A stretch of DNA of 22,247 nucleotides. Origin: Gudongella sp964607545. GTDB taxonomy: Bacteria; Bacillota; Clostridia; Tissierellales; Tissierellaceae. Below, piece after piece: positions 7,306 to 14,561 of this stretch; within the stretch, counting starts at the first letter, position 1, and each line of letters opens with the position of its first letter. A program made the position numbers and the translations under genes. The DNA is taken from the NCBI GenBank assembly GCA_964607545.1, contig CAZSLV010000029.1:1-22247 (forward strand). Reading direction: 5' to 3'. The notes under the pieces were generated by a model. That model saw only the letters and a program-made list of their open reading frames with translations. It ran no database searches and was not told the DNA's origin.

Positions 7306-7731
7306 GTGAAAGAAATATTAAATGCAAAATCTATAATGATAGAAAATGAATATAAGATAGTAGTAGTAAGGGATGGAAAGGTTCTTTATTTTTCAAAAGA
7401 CAGAGGTATAAAGCCACTTTATGATATATATACCAAAAACCCAAATGATTTATTTAATTCTTATGTATCTGATCGTGTTACGGGAAAGGCAGCTGCTATG
7501 ATTCTTACAAAAGCTAGCATATGTGGAATCTATACACAATTAATAAGCGAAAAAGCCTTAAATATCTTAGAAGAAGGCGGAGTCAAGGTAGTATATGACA
7601 AGAAGGTTAAATTAATATTAAATCGTGATAAAAGCGGGTCTTGTCCAATAGAATTTATATCTAAGGACTTAAACCCAAAAGATACTGAAGAATTACTTAG
7701 GGGTATTGATAAATTTCTTAAGTCTATTTAA
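7306..7731 (+). CDS. DUF1893 protein, deaminase-like fold
   Basis: Protein of 141 residues belonging to the DUF1893 family, whose structural representative (Thermotoga TM1506) has a cytidine-deaminase-like fold; no biochemical role is established. Seen here: an N-terminal beta hairpin (YKIVVVRDGKVLYFS), the conserved segment DRVTGKAAAMIL, a Cys in KASICGIYTQLISEKA, and a C-terminal NRDKSGSCPIE. There is no clear zinc-binding deaminase motif set. The start is GTG, with GGGAGG 9 nt upstream. The DMT permease gene starts 20 nt downstream, so the two are probably one operon. That may link this protein to the permease substrate, but this is inference only. Confidence 0.8.
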   Translation: MKEILNAKSIMIENEYKIVVVRDGKVLYFSKDRGIKPLYDIYTKNPNDLFNSYVSDRVTGKAAAMILTKASICGIYTQLISEKALNILEEGGVKVVYDKKVKLILNRDKSGSCPIEFISKDLNPKDTEELLRGIDKFLKSI

Positions 7732-7751
7732 TAATAAAAAGAGGGATATTT

Positions 7752-8618
7752 GTGAAAAAAGAAAAACTAAAGGCTATATTTTTTATCTTATTAGCAGCAG
7801 CTTTACTTAGTACAGGGGGTCTACTTTTAAAGTTAGTTGACCTACCCCCTATGACTATTGCTGGTTCTCGAGCTATAATATCTACCATGGTAGTTTGGCT
7901 ATATGTTAAAAAACCTAAATTCACCTTTTCAAAAGCTCAGCTTTCAGGTGCCCTTTGTTATTCCTTAATGGTAATAGGTTTTATAGTTGCAAACAAGCTA
8001 ACTAGTGCTGCAAATGCAATTGTTTTACAATTTTCTGCCCCTATTTGGGTTGCTATTATGGGGGTATTTATACTTAAGGAGAAGATCAAGTGGTATGATG
8101 TATTAGCTATAGTATTTGTTGCCATAGGCATGCTGCTTTTCTTTGTTGATGATGTAGGAGGGGGAAATTTTGCTGGAAACATTGTAGCTGTTTTAAGCGG
8201 GGTTGCCCTTGCTGGTGTTACAATATCCCTAAGGTTTCAAAAAGATGAGTCTCCTGTCGAAACAACCCTGTTAGGACACATATTTACTGCCCTAGTAGGC
8301 TTTCCCTTTATATTTGGGGTTGTATTTACCCCGCTTGATTTATTAGGAATCTTCTTGTTAGGGGCATTTCAATTGGGGATAGCCTACATTTTGTATTCAG
8401 TAGCTATTAAACACTTAAATGCCCTAGAGGCTATACTATTTATGTTTTTAGAGCCAATTTTAAATCCTATATGGGTTTTTTTAGCAATAGGGGAAAGACC
8501 TAGCAACCTTTCTCTAATCGGAGGGGCCATAGTATTGTTAACTATTATTATTAGGTCTATAATTTCCAATAAAGAAGAAGTAAAAGCAAACAAGAAATTA
8601 ATTAAAATTAAAGCTTAA
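7752..8618 (+). CDS. DMT-superfamily (EamA) transporter
   Basis: Inner-membrane permease of the drug/metabolite transporter superfamily, 288 residues with about ten hydrophobic segments. Two EamA repeats are visible. The first has STGGLLLKLV, GSRAIISTMVVWLYVKK and the helix-end NAIVLQFSAPIWVAIMGVF. The second repeats the pattern with LNALEAILFMFLEPILNPIW. The C-terminus is short and basic (KANKKLIKIKA). Proteins of this type export or import amino acids, nucleotides or metabolites, and substrate cannot be assigned from sequence. The start is GTG 7752 with GAGGG upstream; it appears coupled to the DUF1893 gene and ends at a strong shared terminator. Confidence 0.85.
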   Translation: MKKEKLKAIFFILLAAALLSTGGLLLKLVDLPPMTIAGSRAIISTMVVWLYVKKPKFTFSKAQLSGALCYSLMVIGFIVANKLTSAANAIVLQFSAPIWVAIMGVFILKEKIKWYDVLAIVFVAIGMLLFFVDDVGGGNFAGNIVAVLSGVALAGVTISLRFQKDESPVETTLLGHIFTALVGFPFIFGVVFTPLDLLGIFLLGAFQLGIAYILYSVAIKHLNALEAILFMFLEPILNPIWVFLAIGERPSNLSLIGGAIVLLTIIIRSIISNKEEVKANKKLIKIKA

Positions 8619-8619
8619 A

Positions 8620-8649
8620 TTAAAAGCAAGGCTTTGACCTTGCTTTTAA
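8620..8649. terminator. Bidirectional terminator between the DMT and HerA-like genes
   Basis: A perfect 12-bp stem TTAAAAGCAAGG (8620-8631) pairs with CCTTGCTTTTAA (8638-8649) around CTTTGA. T/A-rich flanks on both sides serve the two convergent genes. Confidence 0.9.
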
Positions 8650-8656
8650 ATTTATA

Positions 8657-10180
8657 TTAAAACATTTTTTTTACATTTCCTAACAAACCTCGGGCTATCT
8701 TTCTTCCTATATCACCAGTAAGGGTTGAGATAGTTGTTTTGGCAATCTTGTTAAAGGGATTATTTTTCCTAGCCCTTTCCCTTTCTCTTCTTTCCTTAGC
8801 TAGGTTTTTCTCTAAAGCCAATCTTTCTTTTTCCTTGGATTTAAGGTCTTCTTCTTCTTTTTTCAACTTTTCTATAGCTTCTAAGTCCCTTGAAAGTTCT
8901 TGGTATTTTTTAGTAATTATTTCATAAGCAGACTCCCTATCAATTGAATCCTTGTACTTATAAAACATGGGTGAATTAGCAATTATTGCATCTCTTTTTT
9001 CATTTGATATTGTCCCTATTAGTGACTTGGGTGGTCTAATAAGGGTTCTTTGAACTACTGAGGGACTACCTTTTGAGTCTAAAAAGGAAACCAGGGCTTC
9101 CCCTGTCTTTAAGCTAGCAATAGCTTCCATAGTTGAAAAATTGGGATTAGGCCGAAAGCTTGAACTAGCCTTTTTAAGTTCTTCCATATCTTTTGGAGTG
9201 TAAGCCCTTAAAGCGTGTTGGACCCTGTTACCTAATTGAGAAAGAATACTTTCTGGTATATCCTTAGGGTTTTGAGTAACAAAAAATATTGAAACACCCT
9301 TTGACCTTATTAACCTTACCACTAGTTCAATTTTTTCCAAAAGAACCTTGGGGGTATCTTTAAATAATAAATGAGCCTCATCAAAAAAGAAAACTATTTT
9401 AGGCTTATCTAAATCTCCAACCTCAGGAAGGTTCTCATACAATTCAGATAATAGAAAGAGCAATAAACTTGAATATATTTGGGGAGATTGAAAAAGAATT
9501 TGTGAATCTAAAATGTTAATTATCCCCTTTCCATCAATATCATTAGCAAATAAGTCATTTATATCTAAGCTAGGTTCGCCAAAAAATAAATTTCCGCCTG
9601 AATCTTCAAGTCTTAATAAGGATCTTTGAATAGCCCCAATTGATTGAGTAGATATATTTCCATATTCCAAGGAATATTCTTTAGAATTGTCACCTAAATA
9701 TTTAAGCATTGACCTTAGGTCCTTTATATCAAGTAGCAACCAAGAATTTTCATCAGCTACCCTAAATGCGATATTTAAGACCCCATTTTGAACATCATTT
9801 AAATTTAAGAGTTTAGATAAGAGGAGGGGGCCCATCTCAGTAATAGAGGTCCTTATAGGGTGGCCAGACTCACCATAGACATCCCAAAGTCTTGTGGGGA
9901 ACTTTTCAAATGTAAAGTCTTTTAAACCTATAGTTTCAATCCTATCCTGTATAAAGGTATTTAAACTACCCTCTTGTGAAAGGCTTACAAGGTCTCCCTT
10001 TACATCAGAAAGAAAGACAGGTACACAGATACTGCTAAAGTACTCTGCCAGTACCTTAAGACTAATAGTCTTACCTGTACCAGTTGCCCCAGCTATAAGA
10101 CCATGCCTGTTTGCCATATTAGGAAGAAGTTTCACAAATTCATCCCCTCTACCTATAATTAATGGTTCTGTATTTTCCAT
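8657..10180 (-). CDS. HerA-like/DUF853 P-loop ATPase
   Basis: Cytosolic ATPase of the HerA/FtsK-like group, family DUF853 (E. coli YjgR type), 507 residues from the chosen start. Walker A GATGTGKT is at 31-38, Walker B VFFFDEAHLL at 263-272, and a sensor-like FFVTQNPKDIPESILSQLGNRVQHALRAYTP region follows, as in HerA-type helicases. The last 90 residues are a highly charged coiled coil (LKKEEEDLKSKEKERLALEK) ending in a basic helical tail. ATG 10180 is used because GGGGGAGG precedes it; the longer frame to 10249 adds 23 hydrophobic residues with no ribosome site and is probably untranslated leader. No nuclease partner (NurA/Sir2/DUF4297) is adjacent, so an antiphage HerA system is not supported. 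Its cellular role is unknown. Confidence 0.85.
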   Translation of the reverse strand: MENTEPLIIGRGDEFVKLLPNMANRHGLIAGATGTGKTISLKVLAEYFSSICVPVFLSDVKGDLVSLSQEGSLNTFIQDRIETIGLKDFTFEKFPTRLWDVYGESGHPIRTSITEMGPLLLSKLLNLNDVQNGVLNIAFRVADENSWLLLDIKDLRSMLKYLGDNSKEYSLEYGNISTQSIGAIQRSLLRLEDSGGNLFFGEPSLDINDLFANDIDGKGIINILDSQILFQSPQIYSSLLLFLLSELYENLPEVGDLDKPKIVFFFDEAHLLFKDTPKVLLEKIELVVRLIRSKGVSIFFVTQNPKDIPESILSQLGNRVQHALRAYTPKDMEELKKASSSFRPNPNFSTMEAIASLKTGEALVSFLDSKGSPSVVQRTLIRPPKSLIGTISNEKRDAIIANSPMFYKYKDSIDRESAYEIITKKYQELSRDLEAIEKLKKEEEDLKSKEKERLALEKNLAKERRERERARKNNPFNKIAKTTISTLTGDIGRKIARGLLGNVKKMF

Positions 10181-10276
10181 CTTTACCTCCCCCTTTAAGT
10201 ATATTTTAGTATAAAGAAGTAGTTTAAACAATAAATACTTTAAAAGCAAAAACTATCTTTTTTTAAAGACTAACTT

Positions 10277-10285
10277 TGTTATAAT
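10277..10285 (+). promoter_or_regulatory. Extended -10 promoter of the thioesterase gene
   Basis: TG-T-TATAAT at 10277-10285 lies 18 nt before the thioesterase start codon. There is no clear -35. The transcript leader would be very short. Confidence 0.55.
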
Positions 10286-10303
10286 AGGTAATGGAGGGAT
10301 AAA

Positions 10304-11047
10304 ATGGATAAATATTACAAGAACCTAATAGTTAAGGAAGAAGACACTTATAAGGATGGGTTTTTAAGAATAGATAGAATGTTAGCAAATATGGCAGAAA
10401 TTTCAACCTTGCACAGTAATGCCCTAGGCTTAAGTCTTAATCAAATAAGAAAGAATGATTATGGATGGATGCTAATTAATTGGGAACTAGAAGTCTTAAA
10501 ATATCCAAAACTCGGTGAAAGTGTAAAATTACTTACATGGACTTCTGCTTTTAATAAGTTTTATGCAAATAGGGAATTTTTAATATTAGACTTAGAAGGC
10601 CAAGTCTTAGTAAAAGCATCTTCCCTTTGGGCTTTTTTAGATATACAAAAAAGAAGACCCCTTAGGATACCTAAAGAGATAATAGAAAAATATTCTCTTG
10701 TGGATGAAAGAAACTTTACTGCTTTTACAAGCATACAAGTAGAGGGGGAGATTTTAAAAGAATCAGAAGCTTTTATCGTAGGCCATAAGGACTTAGATGA
10801 AAATATGCATGTTAACAATATAAGGTATATTGAATGGCTACTATTAGGATTTTCTAAAATGGAAGAAACACATGAAATTAAAAAACTAGCTATACATTAT
10901 AAAAAAGAGCTCCTCCTTAATGATAGGGTTAAAACACAAGTTGTAAAATCAAGTCTAGACAATAAGTTTTACCATATAATATCAACAAATAATAAGGTAA
11001 ATGCCCTTATGACTAGTAGGTGGGAAAAAAAGAAGACTCCTAATTAG
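10304..11047 (+). CDS. Acyl-ACP thioesterase
   Basis: Hydrolyses acyl-acyl-carrier-protein to release free fatty acid; family of FatA/FatB-like bacterial acyl-ACP thioesterases (double hot-dog fold). Residues 1-135 form the first hot-dog unit, with the characteristic WELEVLKYPKLGESVKLLTW and an ...ASSLWAFLDIQKRRPLRIP segment. The second hot-dog unit carries the active-site pattern DENMHVNNIRYIEW (165-178), giving the expected Asp, Asn and His. The 247-residue length is typical. The gene is monocistronic, divergent from the HerA-like gene and convergent with a small hypothetical gene. It probably adjusts membrane lipid or fatty-acid supply in the cytosol. Confidence 0.9.
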   Translation: MDKYYKNLIVKEEDTYKDGFLRIDRMLANMAEISTLHSNALGLSLNQIRKNDYGWMLINWELEVLKYPKLGESVKLLTWTSAFNKFYANREFLILDLEGQVLVKASSLWAFLDIQKRRPLRIPKEIIEKYSLVDERNFTAFTSIQVEGEILKESEAFIVGHKDLDENMHVNNIRYIEWLLLGFSKMEETHEIKKLAIHYKKELLLNDRVKTQVVKSSLDNKFYHIISTNNKVNALMTSRWEKKKTPN

Positions 11048-11058
11048 AAGTCTTCTTT
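11029..11058. terminator. Bidirectional hairpin at overlapping convergent stops
   Basis: AAAGAAGACT (11029-11038) pairs with AGTCTTCTTT (11049-11058); both stop codons sit in the loop. The A7 run before it gives the minus-strand gene a good U-tract. The plus-strand T-tract is weaker. Confidence 0.72.
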
Positions 11059-11535
11059 GGCAATTTTTCCTTTTTCAGTCAAGTACATAAGGGTTATTTT
11101 ATCAAGGAGGGGGACATCATCAACCTTAATACATTCTAAGGTGTGGATTTTTTTATTTATACCCTTATCTTCTTTGTAGTTAGCCTTCATAACCTTCATC
11201 AAGGATACTGGGTGCTCTGGTTCCTTTATAGATACAAAGGCACTTCCTTCTTTACCTATAGCATGTGAAATTAAACTTTCAAAATCTATGCCGTCAATTC
11301 CAGGGATTAAATAAAATTCTGTTTCCTTATCTAGATCTTCAAAACCTTTTACTTGAACACTTTTGAAGTTGCTTTTTGCAACAGCCATTAAAGATGCCAT
11401 CAAGGGCCTAATTCCTGCTGACCTATGGCCTGAAACAACTATAGATTCTTTTCTTAAGATTGCATCTTCAATATACTGTCCCTGGTCTTGTGTCATAAAA
11501 TTTTGGTCAACGAACTTTTTTATCATTGGGTTCAT
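11044..11535 (-). CDS. Hypothetical protein with a degenerate P-loop-like segment
   Basis: I do not recognise this 163-residue protein. It has a strong ribosome site (AAAGGAGCG) and a TATAAT box upstream, so it is a real gene. After a short N-terminal helix, the segment ESIVVSGHRSAGIRPLMASL (30-49) looks like the strand-loop-helix around a Walker A of VirB11/CpaF-type secretion ATPases. The spacing G-x4-G is kept, but the Lys and Ser/Thr that bind phosphate are replaced by Ile and Arg. Further on, FVSIKEPEHPVSLMKVMKANYK resembles the region of those ATPases that scans substrates, again without catalytic residues. It may be a non-hydrolysing relative or an unrelated fold. It is soluble, with no signal peptide. 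Its stop codon overlaps that of the thioesterase gene. Confidence 0.7.
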   Translation of the reverse strand: MNPMIKKFVDQNFMTQDQGQYIEDAILRKESIVVSGHRSAGIRPLMASLMAVAKSNFKSVQVKGFEDLDKETEFYLIPGIDGIDFESLISHAIGKEGSAFVSIKEPEHPVSLMKVMKANYKEDKGINKKIHTLECIKVDDVPLLDKITLMYLTEKGKIAKEDF

Positions 11536-11579
11536 AGTATCGCTCCTTTTTTGTATTTTTATTGTATTCTTATTGTATC

Positions 11580-11585
11580 ATTATA
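11580..11585 (-). promoter_or_regulatory. -10 element of the hypothetical minus-strand gene
   Basis: A perfect TATAAT on the minus strand (complement of 11580-11585) lies 44 nt before the start codon. No convincing -35 is seen. Confidence 0.45.
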
Positions 11586-11624
11586 GGATAAATAAGCAAA
11601 GTAAAGTTATTATCTTTTAAATTA

Positions 11625-11633
11625 TGTTATAAT
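11625..11633 (+). promoter_or_regulatory. Extended -10 promoter of mgsA
   Basis: TG-T-TATAAT at 11625-11633, 23 nt before the mgsA start. No clear -35 is present. Confidence 0.55.
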
Positions 11634-11656
11634 ATGATAAATAAGGGAGGTAAATT

Positions 11657-12127
11657 ATGGATAAGAAGGTAACAAATATGAAAAGACAAAAAACTATTGC
11701 ACTTATAGCCCATGATAATATGAAGCATGAATTAATAGAATGGGTCAAAAAAAACAAGGAAAAGCTTAAACTTCACAAATTATTGGGAACAGGTACAACA
11801 GCAAGCTTGTTAAAGGAAAAAACAAATTTAGAAGTACAAGCTTATATGTCTGGCCCTATGGGAGGGGACCAGCAAATAGGGGCAAGGATAGCTGAAGGCT
11901 TAATAGATATGATGATTTTCTTTTGGGACCCCCTAGAAGCCCAACCCCATGATCCAGATGTAAAAGCCCTTCTTAGGATAGCGGTCTTGTATGATATACC
12001 AGTTGCCAACAATAGGGCCACTGCAGATTTCATACTTACTTCACCCTTAATCAACGATAATTATGAAAGACACATATATGATTTTGAAAGATCCCTATCA
12101 GATAGGAGGAAACTTTTTAAAGAATAG
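11657..12127 (+). CDS. mgsA: Methylglyoxal synthase
   Basis: Converts dihydroxyacetone phosphate to methylglyoxal and phosphate, a bypass that relieves phosphate limitation or sugar-phosphate stress in the lower glycolytic pathway. The family pattern is complete: KTIALIAHDNMK at the N-terminus, GTGTTASLL (44-52) for the phosphate, and SGPMGGDQQIGARIAEG with the catalytic Asp at 71. W90-DPLEAQPHDPD carries His 98 and Asp 101, and VANNRATADF follows. These positions coincide with the E. coli numbering, which supports ATG 11657 (GGGAGG 7 nt upstream). The gene has its own extended -10 promoter and stands alone. No terminator was recognised after it. Confidence 0.95.
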   Translation: MDKKVTNMKRQKTIALIAHDNMKHELIEWVKKNKEKLKLHKLLGTGTTASLLKEKTNLEVQAYMSGPMGGDQQIGARIAEGLIDMMIFFWDPLEAQPHDPDVKALLRIAVLYDIPVANNRATADFILTSPLINDNYERHIYDFERSLSDRRKLFKE

Positions 12128-12200
12128 GAATAAAGCAGGTTAAAAGTTAAGAAAAATATCCTAAAATCTTCTCAAAAGCCACAAAAATTGGGAAAAACAC

Positions 12201-12355
12201 TTGCTTTTTCAATTTAAAGATGTTATCATAGGTATGAGCTTTAATTCAGAAGTAATAAAGAGTAACAATATTTTAGTTTGCCTTATCGGAGTTTAACTTA
12301 CATTTATTGTTGTATGGTTACATGAATTAAAGAAATAAATTTTGGAGGTTATGCA
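12201..12355 (+). promoter_or_regulatory. Promoter and long leader of the cold-shock gene
   Basis: TTGCTT (12201-12206), a 17-nt spacer and TATCAT (12224-12229) form a good sigma-A promoter. A start near 12236 gives an untranslated leader of about 120 nt before the ATG at 12356. Long structured leaders of this size are typical of cold-shock genes and act as temperature-sensitive translation control. The leader's fold was not computed. Confidence 0.6.
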
Positions 12356-12553
12356 ATGAAAGGTACAGTAAAATGGTTTAACGCAGAAAAAGGATTTGGC
12401 TTTATTACTACTGAAGAAGGTAATGACGTATTTGCTCATTATTCACAAATTCAAAAAGACGGTTTCAAGACTTTAGAAGAAGGTCAAGAAGTTGAATTTA
12501 ACGTGGTTGAAGGACAAAAAGGTCTTCAAGCAGAAGAAATAACAGTTATTTAA
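12356..12553 (+). CDS. Cold-shock protein, CspA family
   Basis: A 65-residue single cold-shock domain that binds single-stranded RNA and DNA, acting as an RNA chaperone in the cytosol. Both RNA-binding motifs are intact: KGFGFI (RNP1, residues 13-18) and VFAHYS (RNP2, residues 25-30). The N-terminus MKGTVKWFNAEKGFGFI is canonical. The ribosome site GGAGG is 6 nt from the ATG. The gene is monocistronic, with a promoter plus long leader upstream and a strong terminator downstream. Its codon choice (GAA, AAA, GTT) is like that of highly expressed genes. Confidence 0.96.
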   Translation: MKGTVKWFNAEKGFGFITTEEGNDVFAHYSQIQKDGFKTLEEGQEVEFNVVEGQKGLQAEEITVI

Positions 12554-12564
12554 TTAAAGCTAAT

Positions 12565-12595
12565 AAAACCTCTTAGAGAAATCTAAGAGGTTTTT
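12565..12595 (+). terminator. Strong terminator of the cold-shock gene
   Basis: A 13-bp perfect stem AAAACCTCTTAGA (12565-12577) pairs with TCTAAGAGGTTTT (12582-12594) around a GAAA tetraloop, ending in a T-tract. Confidence 0.93.
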
Positions 12596-12654
12596 ATGTA
12601 TATTTGCTAAAGTGTATTTATGTATGTAATAATATAAATAAAAGGAGAGATATG

Positions 12655-13401
12655 ATGACTGAACAAAAATTAGTTGCAAAGGTTAACGATAAAGAAATTA
12701 CTAGAGAGGATGTCTTGAAGTTTTTAAATGACATGGGTCCACAAATGGCCATGCAATTTCAATCACCTGAAGGTATAAAAAGAGTAATAGAAGAAATGGT
12801 AAATCAAGAGTTATTATATAAAGATGCTAAAGATACAAATATGGAAGATGAAAAAGCCTTTAAGGAAGTATTAGAACAAACAAAAACTAACCTCTTAAAA
12901 GGATACGCCTTTAATAAGATTGTTGAGGATATTAAATTAGAGGACGAAGAGGTAGAGGATTTTTTCACTCATAACAAGAACCTATTTGCAAAGGAAGAGT
13001 CAATAAAGGCAAGTCACATCTTAGTAGAATCAAAAGAAGAGGCCGACTCAATCCTTGAAAAAATAAATGATGGCATGGCCTTTGAAGATGCTGCAAGAGA
13101 ATTTTCAACCTGTCCATCAAAGGAAGCTGGAGGGAGCTTGGGTGAATTTGGCAGGGGACAAATGGTGCCAGAATTTGAACAAGCAGCATTTGCAATGGAG
13201 GAAGAAAGCATTTCAAGTCCCGTAAAAACCCAATTTGGTTATCATATCATCAAGCTAGATGAAAAAAATGAAGGTAAAGATGTAGAATACAGTGAAGTAA
13301 AAAATGAAGTTGAAAAACAGTTACTAGCAAAAAAACAAGAAGAAAAATATATAGAAAAAATAAGTAGCCTTAAAGAAAAATATCCAGTAGAAATTTATTA
13401 A
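12655..13401 (+). CDS. PpiC/parvulin-type peptidyl-prolyl isomerase, cytosolic form
   Basis: Folding catalyst and chaperone of the SurA/PrsA layout: an N-terminal helical chaperone region (about 1-110) followed by a parvulin domain (about 112-215). The parvulin signatures are visible: IKASHILVESKEEAD, FEDAAREFSTCPSKEAGGSLGEFGRGQMVPEFEQAAF and a TQFGYHIIKL strand. A charged helical tail closes the 248-residue protein. No signal peptide or lipobox is present, so unlike PrsA it is expected inside the cell. Start choice: ATG 12655 is 7 nt after AGGAG (12643-12647). The adjacent ATG 12652 is too close, and the longer frame from 12604 lacks a ribosome site and begins inside the region just after the csp terminator. 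Confidence 0.9.
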   Translation: MTEQKLVAKVNDKEITREDVLKFLNDMGPQMAMQFQSPEGIKRVIEEMVNQELLYKDAKDTNMEDEKAFKEVLEQTKTNLLKGYAFNKIVEDIKLEDEEVEDFFTHNKNLFAKEESIKASHILVESKEEADSILEKINDGMAFEDAAREFSTCPSKEAGGSLGEFGRGQMVPEFEQAAFAMEEESISSPVKTQFGYHIIKLDEKNEGKDVEYSEVKNEVEKQLLAKKQEEKYIEKISSLKEKYPVEIY

Positions 13402-13437
13402 AAAAATACCTGTCAGTTTCCTGACAGGTATTTTTTT
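13401..13437 (+). terminator. Strong terminator before the nqr operon
   Basis: The A-rich arm ending in TACCTGTCAG (13401-13416) pairs with CTGACAGGTA plus a T-run (13421-13437) around TTTC. The stem is at least 15 bp. It isolates the nqr operon from the isomerase gene. Confidence 0.95.
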
Positions 13438-13446
13438 AATTCCAAA

Positions 13447-13475
13447 TTGACAATTAAAATCTAAATATGTAAATA
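13447..13475 (+). promoter_or_regulatory. Promoter P1 of the nqr operon
   Basis: TTGACA (13447-13452), a 17-nt spacer and TAAATA (13470-13475), about 100 nt upstream of the nqrB start. A second candidate lies downstream at 13508-13537 (TTGAAT, 18 nt, TATTAA with an extended TGG). Confidence 0.55.
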
Positions 13476-13489
13476 CTTAGATATTTACA
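13468..13489. promoter_or_regulatory. Perfect 8+6+8 inverted repeat overlapping the nqr -10, probable operator
   Basis: TGTAAATA (13468-13475) and TATTTACA (13482-13489) form a perfect inverted repeat separated by CTTAGA. The left arm includes the -10 hexamer of P1, the position expected for a repressor site. It has no T-tract and lies upstream of any leader, so it is not a terminator. The regulator is unknown; spacing does not match a CRP/FNR site, and the centre lacks the CG of a CcpA site. Confidence 0.5.
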
Positions 13490-13507
13490 AAATTAAGATA
13501 ATAATGG

Positions 13508-13537
13508 TTGAATATTACATACAAAATGTGGTATTAA
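13508..13537 (+). promoter_or_regulatory. Possible second nqr promoter
   Basis: TTGAAT (13508-13513), an 18-nt spacer and the extended -10 TGG-TATTAA (13529-13537), 40 nt before the TTG start of nqrB. Confidence 0.4.
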
Positions 13538-13577
13538 TAGTATATGAGAATTACTACATAAACCTGGAGGTGATATT

Positions 13578-14561
13578 TTGTTTAATGATTTAATTTCTAA
13601 ATATTTTATAAAACAAAAAATGATGAGAACAGTAATTATATCTCTTATTCCAATTATTTTAGCTGCTACATATTATTTTGGACTTAGGGTCCTTGTGCTT
13701 TTAGCTGTAGTTAATATATTTGCATTTATAACAGAATATATTTATGAAAAGAAAAGCAAAAAAAAGGTATCAGAGGCTGTTTTAGTTACTGGGATACTAT
13801 ATACTTTAACCTTACCACCGACAACCCCATATTGGATAGCCGTTGTGGGTATTATTTTTGCGGTGCTTTTTGGTAAAATGGTATTTGGGGGCTTTGGTAA
13901 AAACATATTTAACCCTGCTTTAGTAGGTAGGGCCTTTGTTTATGTATCCTTTCCTGAACCCTTAACAATATCTTGGACTAAGGCTTCAGCTGGTTTTCCT
14001 GGAGGCTTTGGAAGGTATATTAACGAAGGTATAGAAGCTGTCTCATCAGCTACACCAATGTTAGCCTTTAGAGATTCAGGAACCATGTTACCACCAATAG
14101 ATTTATTGATAGGTAAAATTTCTGGATCTATAGGAGAAACAAGTGCAATTTTAATAATTCTTGCAGGTATATACTTACTTTATACTAAGGTTGCCGCTTG
14201 GCAAACCATGGCTGGTTGTTTTACAGGATTTTTAGGTTTAAGCACAATCCTATATTTTGTAGGTTTAAGTCAAGTTCCAAATCCTATTTATGGCCTCTTA
14301 TCTGGAGGATTTTTATTCGCAACTGTCTTTATGGCAACTGACCCTATTTCCTCGGCCAAAACAAAGGGCGGGAAGTGGATATATGGAATTATTATTGGAG
14401 CAGTAACTGTAATTATTAGAGGCTTTGCCTTATTTGCAGGTGGAGTTATGTTTGCTGTTTTAATAGGTAATACATTTGCCCCAATCATAGATGAGGCAAT
14501 AAATGCTTATAAAAAGAATAAAAAAGAAAGAGCAAAAGAGAAGGAAGAGGTGGCCCTATGA
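13578..14561 (+). CDS. nqrB: Na+-translocating NADH oxidoreductase-type subunit B (NqrB/RnfD family)
   Basis: Large membrane subunit of the ion-pumping Nqr/Rnf-type complex, 327 residues with about nine hydrophobic segments. It has the family patterns LPPTTPYWIAVVG, FGGFGKNIFNPALVGRAFVYVSFP and MATDPISSAKTKGGKWIYG. EAVSSATPM (153-161) contains the expected covalent FMN attachment Thr at 159, in the place of the S-G-A-T site. The protein lacks the longer N-terminus of Vibrio NqrB (around 410 residues) and in size is closer to RnfD. The Nqr name rests mainly on the co-encoded NqrF. The start is TTG 13578, with GGAGGTGAT just upstream and no better ATG. It is the first gene of the operon, and its stop overlaps the nqrC start (ATGA). 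Confidence 0.85.
   Translation: MFNDLISKYFIKQKMMRTVIISLIPIILAATYYFGLRVLVLLAVVNIFAFITEYIYEKKSKKKVSEAVLVTGILYTLTLPPTTPYWIAVVGIIFAVLFGKMVFGGFGKNIFNPALVGRAFVYVSFPEPLTISWTKASAGFPGGFGRYINEGIEAVSSATPMLAFRDSGTMLPPIDLLIGKISGSIGETSAILIILAGIYLLYTKVAAWQTMAGCFTGFLGLSTILYFVGLSQVPNPIYGLLSGGFLFATVFMATDPISSAKTKGGKWIYGIIIGAVTVIIRGFALFAGGVMFAVLIGNTFAPIIDEAINAYKKNKKERAKEKEEVAL

Noticed and set aside
8657..10180. HerA-NurA or HerA-Sir2 type antiphage system
   Set aside because: Neighbours are a metabolite permease and an acyl-ACP thioesterase in separate transcription units, with no nuclease or Sir2 partner.
11363..11620. 85-codon plus-strand frame overlapping the small hypothetical gene
   Set aside because: Antisense to the supported minus-strand gene and lacking a ribosome site; its hydrophobic end comes from AT-rich intergenic sequence.
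13468..13489. Palindrome as a terminator, CRP/FNR site or CcpA cre
   Set aside because: No T-tract follows, the half-site spacing does not fit CRP/FNR, and the centre lacks the CG pair typical of cre.
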